From JAGQPD01 sp020426865 (GTDB lineage: Bacteria > Planctomycetota > Planctomycetia > Pirellulales > Pirellulaceae), in the NCBI GenBank assembly GCA_041399065.1, contig JAWKTN010000003.1, forward strand, positions 992,001 to 1,056,000: a stretch of 64,000 nt of DNA. The letters are read 5' to 3'. Shown piece by piece: positions 19,604 to 29,202 of this stretch (positions are counted from its first letter, which is position 1; the number at the start of each line of letters is the position of its first letter). Made by a program: the position numbers and the translations under genes. The notes under the pieces were generated by a model that was given only the letters and a program-made list of their open reading frames with translations, was not told the DNA's origin and ran no database searches.

Positions 19604-21115
19604 ATGCTCGTATCGGGAATATTGGCGGACAGACGCGTTGCTATCGTTCGGGAGTCACCCCGATATTCGAACGATCCACCATTTCATCCTTCTGAAAATG
19701 TAGCTGAGTTCCCGGGGCAGTACATTGGCAAGGTTGACAACCCCGGTTTTCGAGCGGTTCGTCAGGCGTTAGCAGATTTGAAGTTGGACGGTGCGAATTG
19801 GAAAACGTCACGATGGAATCCGTTCGGACAGTACGTCAATCCGGGTGAAACAGTGTTTCTGAAACCAAACTTAGTGGCGCACTTCAATCACGGGATTTAT
19901 GACGGAAGGGACAATGACACGGACAGTTTAGTAACAAACGGATCAGTTTTGCGCGCCGTCGTGGATTATGTCGCCAAGGCACTGGATATGCGGGGAACAA
20001 TCATTGTAGGAGATTGCCCTATACAGGGAACTTATTGGGATGACGTGATTCATCTCACTGGCCTCGACGCGATCAAAGACTATGCCCACGCCGCATATCC
20101 AAGCATTGATTTTCAGTTACGCGACTACCGGCTTGGTCGGGCGTCCGTGGAGAATGGCAGGGTCCGAGCTCGAATCGTTGATGAATCCGAACGTGATAAG
20201 TATGTTGAAGTCGATCTTGGTAAAGAGAGTCTGCTGGTTCCGATCATCGGTTCGAACGTTGAATTTGGAGTGCCACAATACCCGCGGTATCGAATGCGCC
20301 GGGCGCACACGGCAACTACGAATCTGTATCTTTTCCACCGCGACATTCTCGATGCCGACTTTGTCGTGAATCTGCCCAAAATGAAGACGCACATGAAGGC
20401 TGGGATTACATGCGCCTTGAAGAATTTTGTTGGGACAATCGGCCACAAGGATTATCTGCCGCATTTCAGATTTGGGAGCCCCAAGAATGGGGGGGATGAA
20501 TTTCCCGATGGCGGAGTGTTTTGGGATCTTATGTGGTACTTCTCCCATTGGGATTGGGAGTTGGAGTCCGGATGGCGTAAACGCTTGTACGCGATGATTG
20601 CAGTTTTTTTCGCAAAACTCCAAAGGCTGCTGGGCGCCCCTCGGGGCTTTTCAAATACGGGAGGAGGTGGGTGGTACGGCAATGACACTCTTTGGCGCAC
20701 GATATTGGACATTCATCGAGCTTTCGTATACTTTGATCGAGACTCGCGAAAAGTGTCAAGCAGTGCACTGACGAACAAAAAGTACTTTGTGATATTGGAT
20801 GGACTGGTAGGTGGCCAAAAAGAAGGGCCTCTCGCTCCAACTCCCGTTGAAAGCGGTGTGGTTTTGGCCGGTGGAAACCCATTGGCGCTGGACACCGTGG
20901 CATCTACGTTGATGGGGTTCGATTGGACAAAGATACCGCAATTGCGAGAGGGGTACGGCTTAACAACAATGCCACTCGCCACGTTTTCCCCTCGGGAAAT
21001 TGAGGTACACTACGAGGGAGCTGTTCGATCGTTGAACGAACTACGAAAAGCTAAGGGGGCTTGTGCCTTTCATCCGCCAACGGGGTTTCGCGGGCGAATC
21101 GAGTGCTCGATGTAG
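19604..21115 (+). CDS. DUF362 domain-containing protein
   Basis: The start is placed at ATG 19604 (MLVSGILADRRVAIVR), seven bases after the PaaK-like gene; the longer frame overlaps that gene. About 503 residues. DUF362 features are visible: VFLKPNLV, a GDCPIQGTYWDD segment, NLPKMKTHMKAGITCALKNFVG and a late ILDGLVGGQKEGPL ... GGNPLALDTVAS. No Cys-rich ferredoxin motif is present. The family's biochemistry is poorly known. Tight linkage to the PaaK-like gene suggests the two act together. Confidence 0.8.
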   Translation: MLVSGILADRRVAIVRESPRYSNDPPFHPSENVAEFPGQYIGKVDNPGFRAVRQALADLKLDGANWKTSRWNPFGQYVNPGETVFLKPNLVAHFNHGIYDGRDNDTDSLVTNGSVLRAVVDYVAKALDMRGTIIVGDCPIQGTYWDDVIHLTGLDAIKDYAHAAYPSIDFQLRDYRLGRASVENGRVRARIVDESERDKYVEVDLGKESLLVPIIGSNVEFGVPQYPRYRMRRAHTATTNLYLFHRDILDADFVVNLPKMKTHMKAGITCALKNFVGTIGHKDYLPHFRFGSPKNGGDEFPDGGVFWDLMWYFSHWDWELESGWRKRLYAMIAVFFAKLQRLLGAPRGFSNTGGGGWYGNDTLWRTILDIHRAFVYFDRDSRKVSSSALTNKKYFVILDGLVGGQKEGPLAPTPVESGVVLAGGNPLALDTVASTLMGFDWTKIPQLREGYGLTTMPLATFSPREIEVHYEGAVRSLNELRKAKGACAFHPPTGFRGRIECSM

Positions 21116-21230
21116 GGCAAACAAGTCGGGATCCCCACGGACACACGGCAATTGGGGTCACGATTTGGAACTCGAACCCGGCCAAAGTGTATGAGGTACG
21201 ATCGTTTATCATGACGTGCGAGAGCCGTAG

Positions 21231-22427
21231 GTGACAGTGTTGTCGAAAGAACCGCTTCGCGTGCTTATGATCTGCCCGCAGTTTTTCCCCATTGTTGGTG
21301 GCTATGAAATCGCTGCGGCCCGTTTATCGGCGTCACTGGCTCGGACGGGGATTTCGGTTGTCGTGTTAACTGAGATGCGGGATCGCACGTGGCCGCGATG
21401 TGAAACCAGAGAGGGATATGAGATCCGACGGTGGTCTTGCATTTATCGGCGCCATCTCCACACTGTCACTAGCACTTTGTCCTTCATCAAATTCTTGGTC
21501 TTTCATGGGGCACGTTTTGATGTATGGCATGTTCATCAATATGGAATGCACTGTGCGTTAGCGATCCTGTTTGGCCGACTCTTGCGTCGCCCAGTGGTGA
21601 TGAAGCTTACAAGTTCGACAAGTATGGGGATCGAGCGCGCGTTGCAAGGAGCGAGATTCTCGACAGTGTTGATGCATTTGCACAGAAGAGTGTCGATGTG
21701 TTTGGCAGTCACGAATGAAACATTGAACGAGGCGATCAGTTTTGGTATTCCAGAATCGAGGACGCTAGTTATTCCGAACGGTTTGGAGCCGTATGAATTC
21801 CTGCCGTCTGACAATGGATCACGCGCTAAAGCCAAATCTTTCTTGGGATTCAATTTTGAGCGAATGGTACTTAGTGTCGGTAGGTTGTCACAAGAAAAGA
21901 ACCCACTTGGGTTAGTTCGGGCTTGGTCTCGTGTCATCGCAAATTGTCAGGCTAGCGTGGGTCTTGCTGTCGTTGGTGACGGTCCTCAACTGCATATCGT
22001 GAGACGACTCGTTCACGAACTCGGCCTTGAGAAGACTATTGTGTTCGCAGGATGGCAGACAGTGTTAACGAACTGGTATCGCGCCGCTGACGTATTTGTC
22101 GTTGCATCTCACTTGGAAGGGCTTTCGAATACCATGATTGAGGCATTAGCGTCGGGCGTCCCAGTCGTCTCGACGTGTGTGTCGGGAAGCAGCAAGCTTC
22201 TTGGAGTGAAACCGGGCGGAATCGTCATCAATGTGGGGGACGAAGTCTCGATGAGCGAAGCGATTCTCAAGCTCATTCACGATGAGGATCTCCGTTCTAG
22301 ACTCGCAGCTAATGCCCGTCGCCTATTCGAACGTGAGTTTTCGATGGATCGTATTGTCGAGCAGGTTTTGGACGTCTACGCGGGTTTAACGAACCCGATA
22401 CGGCTCTCAAATGAAGTAGGCGAGTGA
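21231..22427 (+). CDS. Glycosyltransferase family 4 protein
   Basis: The start is GTG 21231, giving 398 residues. The GT-B opening is LRVLMICPQFFPIVGGYE, followed by a Rossmann N-domain. The C-domain carries VLSVGRLSQEKNPLGLVRAW, VVGDGPQL, and the donor site VVASHLEGLSNTMIEALASG (EX7E type), the strongest GT4 marker. It is a retaining cytosolic glycosyltransferase predicted to extend the lipid-linked oligosaccharide. The stop overlaps the start of the asparagine synthase-like gene (TGATG). Confidence 0.85.
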   Translation: MTVLSKEPLRVLMICPQFFPIVGGYEIAAARLSASLARTGISVVVLTEMRDRTWPRCETREGYEIRRWSCIYRRHLHTVTSTLSFIKFLVFHGARFDVWHVHQYGMHCALAILFGRLLRRPVVMKLTSSTSMGIERALQGARFSTVLMHLHRRVSMCLAVTNETLNEAISFGIPESRTLVIPNGLEPYEFLPSDNGSRAKAKSFLGFNFERMVLSVGRLSQEKNPLGLVRAWSRVIANCQASVGLAVVGDGPQLHIVRRLVHELGLEKTIVFAGWQTVLTNWYRAADVFVVASHLEGLSNTMIEALASGVPVVSTCVSGSSKLLGVKPGGIVINVGDEVSMSEAILKLIHDEDLRSRLAANARRLFEREFSMDRIVEQVLDVYAGLTNPIRLSNEVGE

Positions 22428-24346
22428 TGTGTGGAATAGCAGGCGTGTTTGCGTTCATTGGTGCTGACCCCAATCGCGAAACTTTGCGTTTTATGGGGAG
22501 TGCCATGCGTTGGCGTGGGCCCGATGGGACGGGCTATTTTTGCGGAGACAGAATTAGCCTCGTACACACGCGCCTTAGCATTCTTGACCTCACCGATCGT
22601 GGCATGTGTCCGATGCCAAATGAAGATGGTTCTATTCAAGTGTTACTTAACGGCGAGATTTATAACTGGCGCGACTTAAGAACGGAACTAGTGTCCCGCG
22701 GGCATCGATTTCGTTCGATGACCGACAGCGAGGTACTTTCTCATGGGTATGAGGAGTGGAAGGACGGACTTTTTGCACGATTGCGGGGCATGTATGCGAT
22801 CGCAATTTGGGATAGTGTCCAACGAAAACTGCTACTAGCACGAGACCGAATTGGTGAAAAGCCGCTCTTTGTCTCTCATTCAGAAAAACGTTTAGTTTTC
22901 TCATCCATGATCGCAGCATTGGATCGTGATGAGCTGACGAATCCAGACTCAATTGACGAGGCCGCTGTGTGTTGCTATTTTTCGCACACGTTCATTCCCG
23001 CAACGCACACTGTTTTTCGAGAGATCAATGTGTTCCCTCCGGCGCATTTTGGCGTGTATCATGTGGATGGGAAAGTTGACATCGTACGGTACTGGGATTT
23101 TCCAAACCGCCCCCCGACCGTGTCGCGTGTCCGCGACGCGGAAAACCTTATCAGAGGTACAATCACTGACTCTGTAAACAGGTGCATGGATGCCGATGTG
23201 CCAGTTGGCGTATTCCTGAGCGGTGGTATCGATTCTTCTGTTGTTGCTGCCTTGGCATCCAGACGTTGCAACAACCTCCACTCATTTGCTTGTGGTTTTG
23301 GTGAGAGCACCAGCGACGAACTACCGGTCGCTAGACATGTTGCTGAGCATTTGGGGCTGACTCACCACGAGTGTGTCCTTAGCCTGGAGGACGTAGTTCG
23401 AACATTACCCTTCTTAGTATGGCAGTTCGGTCAGCCATTTGGCGATTCATCAGCCATACCTACTTTTTGGGTATCGCAATTTGCGAGGCAGCTTGTAAAA
23501 GTTTGTTTAGGTGGTGATGGTGGTGACGAGTCGTTTGCGGGTTATTGGCGCGTCTACTCAGGGCTAATCGCAGAACGCTACCGTCGAGTGGTTCCGTACG
23601 TAGTCCGCAAAGAGCTAATACCGGCGGTATCGCACTACTTGGGAGGACCTGGAAAACGGTTGTCGTCGCTGAACCGTCTTTCGTTCACTGATGCCCACCA
23701 ACGCTATGGAAATGAGCAAAGTTGGTTCCGATATCTTGAGAGTATTGCAGGTCCGCGCATGCAGCTGGGATTGACCCACGATGTCGTTTCATGCCGTGTG
23801 CCGATTCTCAAGCACATGGACCAAGTGTCGTCCCTTCAAAAGCTACTCCTCGATGACTTCAAAACTCAGCTACCTGATGCGTATCTTGTGAAAGTCGATG
23901 TCGCGAGTATGGCGGCGTCTTTAGAAGTTCGCTCACCGTTGCTGGATAGCGACGTGGTAGAAGCTGCTTGGCGCATCAGTGACCGGCTAAAGCTTCGATG
24001 GGGTGTAGGAAAATGGTTGTTGCGACGAATTGCTGGTGAGTTTATTCCGGCTGACGTGATCCATCGACGAAAAGTCGGATTTGGCATGCCGCTGGATACT
24101 TGGTTTCGGAGCGATCTTGCTACAGTATACAAACAGTTGATGAGCACGAGTCGAGCTGCCGAGTTAGGTTGGATCAATAGGGCTGAGGCAGAGCGAGTGT
24201 TGGATGTCCATCTCGAGGGACGATTTAATCACCACGTACGGTTGTGGTTATTGCTATGGTTTGAGATTTGGATACGAATGGCGGTGACCAAGGAGCTGAC
24301 GCCGCATGATAGTCTTTTAGACCACCTGGCATGCAAGCTTAAGTGA
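22427..24346 (+). CDS. asnB: Asparagine synthase-like glutamine amidotransferase (AsnB family), first copy
   Basis: The ATG at 22427 gives MCGIAGVF, so Cys2 becomes the N-terminal catalytic nucleophile after Met removal; the GTG one codon upstream would spoil this. The class II glutaminase domain shows RGPDGTGYF and LLNGEIYNW. The synthetase domain has the PPi loop FLSGGIDSSVVAAL and VCLGGDGGDESFAGY. About 639 residues, the normal family length. In exosortase and O-antigen loci such enzymes often amidate uronic acids or other carboxylates rather than make free asparagine; that role is inferred. It overlaps the upstream glycosyltransferase. Confidence 0.85.
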   Translation: MCGIAGVFAFIGADPNRETLRFMGSAMRWRGPDGTGYFCGDRISLVHTRLSILDLTDRGMCPMPNEDGSIQVLLNGEIYNWRDLRTELVSRGHRFRSMTDSEVLSHGYEEWKDGLFARLRGMYAIAIWDSVQRKLLLARDRIGEKPLFVSHSEKRLVFSSMIAALDRDELTNPDSIDEAAVCCYFSHTFIPATHTVFREINVFPPAHFGVYHVDGKVDIVRYWDFPNRPPTVSRVRDAENLIRGTITDSVNRCMDADVPVGVFLSGGIDSSVVAALASRRCNNLHSFACGFGESTSDELPVARHVAEHLGLTHHECVLSLEDVVRTLPFLVWQFGQPFGDSSAIPTFWVSQFARQLVKVCLGGDGGDESFAGYWRVYSGLIAERYRRVVPYVVRKELIPAVSHYLGGPGKRLSSLNRLSFTDAHQRYGNEQSWFRYLESIAGPRMQLGLTHDVVSCRVPILKHMDQVSSLQKLLLDDFKTQLPDAYLVKVDVASMAASLEVRSPLLDSDVVEAAWRISDRLKLRWGVGKWLLRRIAGEFIPADVIHRRKVGFGMPLDTWFRSDLATVYKQLMSTSRAAELGWINRAEAERVLDVHLEGRFNHHVRLWLLLWFEIWIRMAVTKELTPHDSLLDHLACKLK

Positions 24347-24479
24347 AGAGAGGATTTCTTTTGTTTTTGTCATCTGCGGCTCCCATTGAATTATCGCAAA
24401 TAACCGTTCGGACGTTGTAAGCCGTTGACGAGTACAATCTCCACTCAATCCAGTGACGATGTTGGGAATCAGATAGCAT

Positions 24480-25709
24480 ATGAACGGTAAAGAAGTTGAT
24501 GACTTGCCTCGTGTCATGATGGTCGTACCGTATTTTCCAACACCCGTAACGGGGGGGCTCGAACGTCAATCTCATGTGCTATCGAAAGCACTCGTCGATT
24601 GTGGCGTATCGGTACAGGTTTTGGCAGTGCGGTTCAATGCGTCCCATTTGGCATACGATATTAGAGATGAGATTGTCATACATCGGATACCGTGGTCCAA
24701 ATCGAAAACTCTAAGAGCGTTTCAAAGCGCGATTGGCGTTGCCAAAATACTCACCAAGTTTCGCAACACGTATGACATCGTTCATGTGCATCAACACAGT
24801 GGCTTCGGATTGTTTGCTTTGTTGGTTTGCGCGTTTCTGCGCAAACCGACGCTTATCAAAGTTCCAAACGTCGCAATGCACGGGATAGCCGCAATGTCAA
24901 ATGAACCGTTGGGGTTTTTGAGGGTGGCATTGTTCCGCCTGGCAGAGGCAGCCGTGGCAATTTGTCCGCAGAGCATTAGTGAGCTTATGTGCATAGGTTT
25001 TGCACGCAATCGCGTGCTGGCGGTACCCAATGGTATCGCTGTTTCGTCCGGCGATCCGCTGCCTGACCGACAAAAAACAGACGCTTCGACACACAAGTCA
25101 CAAACAAATCCGTGTAGAGTTGTCTTTGTAGGAAGGCTGGATGTACAAAAGCGCCTGGAAGATCTTTTGCGAGCATGGTCAAGTGTATGGCAGGAAATGC
25201 CAGATGCGGCAACCCTTGAGATCTGGGGTGAAGGACCATTGGAGCGCTCGTTAAAGCTCCAGTGCCGCAGACTTGCCATTGACAGTTCGGTGAGATTTGC
25301 GGGACACGTCCATGACGTGCGTGAGCGTCTCCACGAGATGGACGTGTTCGTGCTTCCGTCGGAAGCCGAGGGAAACTCTAATGCCATGCTCGAAGCTATG
25401 GCAGCCGGTTTGCCGATCTTGGGCACGCGAGTCGGCGGAGCCGAGATGATGGTCGGTAAGGAAGGGCTCCCGTATCTCGTTGCTCCCGGGGACGTGGATG
25501 GATTAGCACGAAACCTAAAGCAATTGGTTTCGAATTCGCACCTTCGTCAAGAACTCGGCGAGCGAATGCGTGGACGGATTGAGAACATTTTTGATATCAG
25601 GAACATTTCGAAGGTCTATTTGGAGGCGTATCGGAGACTGGTTGCTGGTAGAGCTGATTCCGTCGGTTTTCTTTCTAGCGCGGTTGTTAGCGAATACTTG
25701 GGACCGTGA
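24480..25709 (+). CDS. Glycosyltransferase family 4 protein
   Basis: This 409-residue GT-B protein opens with RVMMVVPYFPTPVTGGLERQ and has VFVGRLDVQKRLEDLLRAW, LEIWGEGPLERSL and the donor-site motif VLPSEAEGNSNAMLEAMAAG, a typical GT4 EX7E region. It follows the first AsnB gene after a 133-bp gap in which I see no terminator. Its role is to add a sugar to the repeat unit; the specific donor is unknown. Confidence 0.85.
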   Translation: MNGKEVDDLPRVMMVVPYFPTPVTGGLERQSHVLSKALVDCGVSVQVLAVRFNASHLAYDIRDEIVIHRIPWSKSKTLRAFQSAIGVAKILTKFRNTYDIVHVHQHSGFGLFALLVCAFLRKPTLIKVPNVAMHGIAAMSNEPLGFLRVALFRLAEAAVAICPQSISELMCIGFARNRVLAVPNGIAVSSGDPLPDRQKTDASTHKSQTNPCRVVFVGRLDVQKRLEDLLRAWSSVWQEMPDAATLEIWGEGPLERSLKLQCRRLAIDSSVRFAGHVHDVRERLHEMDVFVLPSEAEGNSNAMLEAMAAGLPILGTRVGGAEMMVGKEGLPYLVAPGDVDGLARNLKQLVSNSHLRQELGERMRGRIENIFDIRNISKVYLEAYRRLVAGRADSVGFLSSAVVSEYLGP

Positions 25710-26064
25710 CCACATAACATTTGACTGAGTGTTCAACAAACGAGGGTGTAGCGCAATATGCGAATTGGCGCATCGGGAATGGGCGGTGATAGTGCGCAAT
25801 TTGAGTGTTCTATCGTCATCAAATTAGCAAGGGAATTGAACGGGCGGCGTTGATTGAGCGAATTGACTAGCAAACCCGACGTCTTGAAGCGGAATTGCAA
25901 ACGATGGATGTTAGTCTGCGGTACTTTGGAGGATCTCGTACGTTGAAGAGACCGGACTTCCCGATCCGTGGGCGTATCTTGGTTCGCCAAGTCATACGTG
26001 GGAGTGTCGTTGAGATCGTGATGGCCTGCTTTTCATGGCATGCGGTGTGGGGGTGGAAGGTAAA
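25710..26064. other. Intergenic gap inside the polysaccharide locus
   Basis: This 355-bp gap lies between two glycosyltransferase genes. Only short frames with stops are present on both strands, and nothing is recognisable. Given the tight packing elsewhere in the locus it may be the residue of a decayed gene or hold an internal promoter; the sequence supports neither directly. Confidence 0.4.
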
Positions 26065-27234
26065 ATGAACCACAGACCCGTAATCATGACTTTTGTCGCG
26101 TACTATTTACCCGGCTACAAGTCTGGCGGGCCAGTGCGTTCGCTTGCCAATATGGTAGAACGCCTTTCATCTGATTTTGACTTCCGCATTGTAACGGCAG
26201 ATCACGACTGTACTGACAGAGAAGCCTATGAAGGAGTTCCTAGAGACCATTGGTGCACCGTCGGCAAGGCGTCGGTCTACTACACCAATCCGGCGCAGCT
26301 GACATTTGGGAAGATCCGGCGGATCCTCTGTGCTGCAGACTACGACATCATGTACATCAACAGTTTTTTTTGCCCTGCTTTTTCGGTGCGTCCGTTATTA
26401 CTACGATTTTTGGGCAAGGTACCCACTCGCCCAATCGTACTTGCTCCGCGAGGTGAACTAGCGTCTGGCGCGCTTCGACTGAAATGGGCCAGAAAAAGTG
26501 CATATTTGAAGGCCGCAGGACTACTCGGGGTTTACAAAGATATTGTTTGGCAAGCGTCTAGCGAATTCGAATTAAAAGATATACAAAGGTCACTTGGAAA
26601 GGCGGCGGAGGATATCATAGTAGCACCCAATATCCCGGCAAGTACGCTTAAACACGAAATTGTTTTGACACGGCATGAAGGGCCGCTCCGTATTTGTTTT
26701 TTATCGCGCATATGTCGTACCAAAAACCTTGATTTTGCCCTTCGCGTGCTGGCCGACGTATCGGTGCCCATAGATTTTACCATATGTGGAGTGGTGGAAG
26801 ATCCCGGCTACTGGGAAGAATGCAGACTCCGAATGAGCCGTACGCCTTCCCACGTAAAAATCACTTTTTTGGGGGCAGTGGAATATGAACGCGTGCCGCA
26901 TGTACTTTCACAGCACGATTTGTTCTTTCTTCCAACTTTGGGCGAAAACTATGGGCATGTTATTCATGAAGCGTTATCATCTGGCCTTCCGGTTCTGATC
27001 AGCGATAGAACGCCATGGCGAGATCTCTCATCCGCAGGGGCGGGGTGGGACCTACCGTTGGAATCTCCGAATGCGTTTCGATTGGTTATCGAGGAGTACT
27101 CGGCGCTTAGCAACAATGAGCGTAACGGACGTAGACTTCGGGCACAAATACACGCGCAACAATGTGCAGCTTGGAACGACTCTGCAAATGCAAACATCGG
27201 TATGTTTAGAACCGCATTGCGACGTGGGATTTGA
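26065..27234 (+). CDS. Glycosyltransferase, GT4-like
   Basis: The start is taken at ATG 26065 (MNHRPVIMTFVAYYLPGYKS) rather than the upstream ATG at 26035. The 389-residue product shows the acceptor-domain opening YYLPGYKSGGPVRSLANMVE. The C-domain has LRICFLSRICRTKNLDFAL and the donor site FFLPTLGENYGHVIHEALSS, a variant EX7E motif. This subfamily is common in capsule and O-antigen loci. The last four bases, TTTG/ATTTGATC, run straight into the next gene. Confidence 0.8.
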   Translation: MNHRPVIMTFVAYYLPGYKSGGPVRSLANMVERLSSDFDFRIVTADHDCTDREAYEGVPRDHWCTVGKASVYYTNPAQLTFGKIRRILCAADYDIMYINSFFCPAFSVRPLLLRFLGKVPTRPIVLAPRGELASGALRLKWARKSAYLKAAGLLGVYKDIVWQASSEFELKDIQRSLGKAAEDIIVAPNIPASTLKHEIVLTRHEGPLRICFLSRICRTKNLDFALRVLADVSVPIDFTICGVVEDPGYWEECRLRMSRTPSHVKITFLGAVEYERVPHVLSQHDLFFLPTLGENYGHVIHEALSSGLPVLISDRTPWRDLSSAGAGWDLPLESPNAFRLVIEEYSALSNNERNGRRLRAQIHAQQCAAWNDSANANIGMFRTALRRGI

Positions 27235-27236
27235 TC

Positions 27237-29141
27237 ATGTGCGGAATCTTTGCCACCAACTACCGGCTTTGCGAGAAAACTGTTCGCGCGTCGTTGATTG
27301 CCATGAAGCACCGCGGTCCAGACGATTCGGGTGTGTTAATCAGTAACGAAGTTACTTTGGGGCACGTGCGGCTGGCCGTTCTCGATTTGAGTATTGCAGG
27401 GCATCAGCCAATGTCTGCAAACGGACTAGGTGTTCACATTGTTTTCAACGGCGAGATCTACAATCACGTCGACATTCGAAATACCCTTGGTGATCGATAT
27501 AGTTACTTGGGTACATCGGATACCGAAACGTTACTTTACGCCTATATTGAATACGGCAAAGAATTCGTTACTCGCCTCAATGGCATTTTTGGTTTCGCCA
27601 TTTACGATACCCGTTCAAATGAGCTCATTGTCGCGAGAGACCCCTTCGGCGTGAAGCCGCTCTATTACTACGAGAAGGAGGGGACGTTCATTATCGCATC
27701 GGAGATCAAAGCGATAATTCAGGTTCCAGGTGTCGATCTTGCCCTGCGGACCGAGGCGTTTGCCGACTATCTCCATTATCTTTGGTCTCCAGGTGAAGGA
27801 ACGCCATTTCGATATGTTCACAAATTGTTACCAGGGCATTTGTTGTCAATTAAATGCCCGAGACCGGGCAGCGGGACGATAAGCAAGTTCTTCGAGATTC
27901 CGTTTGAGGGAGATTACATTGATGCCTCTGAATCTGAGTTGGCGGATGAGCTCGATGACCGTCTTTGCCGAGCAGTTGGCCGGCAGTTACTTTCCGACGT
28001 CCCGGTAGGTTTTTTTCTGTCGGGAGGATTGGATTCGAGTTTGATGGTCGCTATCGCACGGAACCACTTTGGGTATTGCGGAAATTGCTATACTATTCGA
28101 TCGATCGACCCTATTTCGAAGGATGGATTTGCAGACGATATTGGATTTGCCAAAAAGGTAGCGACAGATCTTGGTGTTAGTCTTCACGAAGTGGATGGAG
28201 ATTTTACCATTGAAAACGAATTCGAAACCATGATATGGCACTTAGACGAACCGCAGGCCGATCCTGCCGCGATTAACGTACTACAGATCGCTCGGGAAGC
28301 TCGTAAAAATGGTGATGTTGTACTACTTAGTGGCGCTGGCGGCGACGACGTCTTTTCCGGTTACCGTAGACATCAGGCGCTAAGATTCCATCGTCTTTTG
28401 AAATTCGGCGGAATTCTTGGTGCTTCATCGTTCAGAGCGGTTCTTTCTGTATTCGACTCGCGATTGCCGCTCATTCGGCGCATTCGTAAGATGTTGAAGG
28501 GTGCCGGTATGAGCGAACGGCGCCGTTTACTAACGTATTTCGCTTGGACGGACATGGAACTTGTTGAGTCACTTTTTAGCTCAACTTACCGAGAACGACT
28601 CGCAAATCACGATCCATTTCGGATACTCAACGAATCATTGGAATGTATACCCGCCGAAGAGTCGACTCTAAATCAGATGCTCTTCTTAGAAATGAAACAC
28701 TTCCTAGCAGACCACAATCTAAACTACACGGACAAGATGAGCATGGCTCTAGGCATTGAATCGCGCGTTCCGTTCCTCGACAAGGAGCTAGTGGACTTTT
28801 CATGCCGGCTTCCGCCGAAGATGAAACTCAATGGATGCACAACAAAATACTTGTTAAGGAAGGTTGCGGAGCGCTATTTGCCGAACTGCGTTGTCTACCG
28901 CTCTAAGACGGGTTTCGGTGCTCCGGTCCGCTCATGGGTGAAGTTGGGGCGCGTAGATAACATGATAGTTGAGTATTTAAGCCGTAAGAGATTGAGGTGC
29001 GACGACATTTTTGACGTCGATGCGATCGAACGTTTGGTAAGGGACACGCGGGCAGGAAAACTGGACGGGAGTTACGCGATTTGGAGTTTGCTGGCAATTC
29101 AAGTGTGGTTGGAGCGGTTTTCTCGTGCCGTCGCCAGCTGA
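27237..29141 (+). CDS. asnB: Asparagine synthase-like glutamine amidotransferase (AsnB family), second copy
   Basis: The ATG at 27237 yields MCGIFATNY with the nucleophile at Cys2, two bases after the previous stop. The glutaminase domain has HRGPDDSGV and FNGEIYNHVD. The synthetase domain has FLSGGLDSSLMVAI and LLSGAGGDDVFSGY, and near the end SMALGIESRVPFLD and YRSKTGFGAPVRSW. The length (634 aa) is normal. It is clearly diverged from the copy at 22427-24346, so the two probably act on different substrates or positions. Amidation of a sugar carboxylate is the likely role. Confidence 0.85.
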   Translation: MCGIFATNYRLCEKTVRASLIAMKHRGPDDSGVLISNEVTLGHVRLAVLDLSIAGHQPMSANGLGVHIVFNGEIYNHVDIRNTLGDRYSYLGTSDTETLLYAYIEYGKEFVTRLNGIFGFAIYDTRSNELIVARDPFGVKPLYYYEKEGTFIIASEIKAIIQVPGVDLALRTEAFADYLHYLWSPGEGTPFRYVHKLLPGHLLSIKCPRPGSGTISKFFEIPFEGDYIDASESELADELDDRLCRAVGRQLLSDVPVGFFLSGGLDSSLMVAIARNHFGYCGNCYTIRSIDPISKDGFADDIGFAKKVATDLGVSLHEVDGDFTIENEFETMIWHLDEPQADPAAINVLQIAREARKNGDVVLLSGAGGDDVFSGYRRHQALRFHRLLKFGGILGASSFRAVLSVFDSRLPLIRRIRKMLKGAGMSERRRLLTYFAWTDMELVESLFSSTYRERLANHDPFRILNESLECIPAEESTLNQMLFLEMKHFLADHNLNYTDKMSMALGIESRVPFLDKELVDFSCRLPPKMKLNGCTTKYLLRKVAERYLPNCVVYRSKTGFGAPVRSWVKLGRVDNMIVEYLSRKRLRCDDIFDVDAIERLVRDTRAGKLDGSYAIWSLLAIQVWLERFSRAVAS

Positions 29142-29202
29142 ATCTGGCTGCTGTTCCGATATTCCTCGATGTCCACCGTTTATATTCGTACGCTTGCTTA
29201 TC

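Noticed and set aside
22427..29141. Two asnB genes considered as an assembly duplication
   Set aside because: The two proteins differ strongly in sequence, and the neighbouring genes are different.
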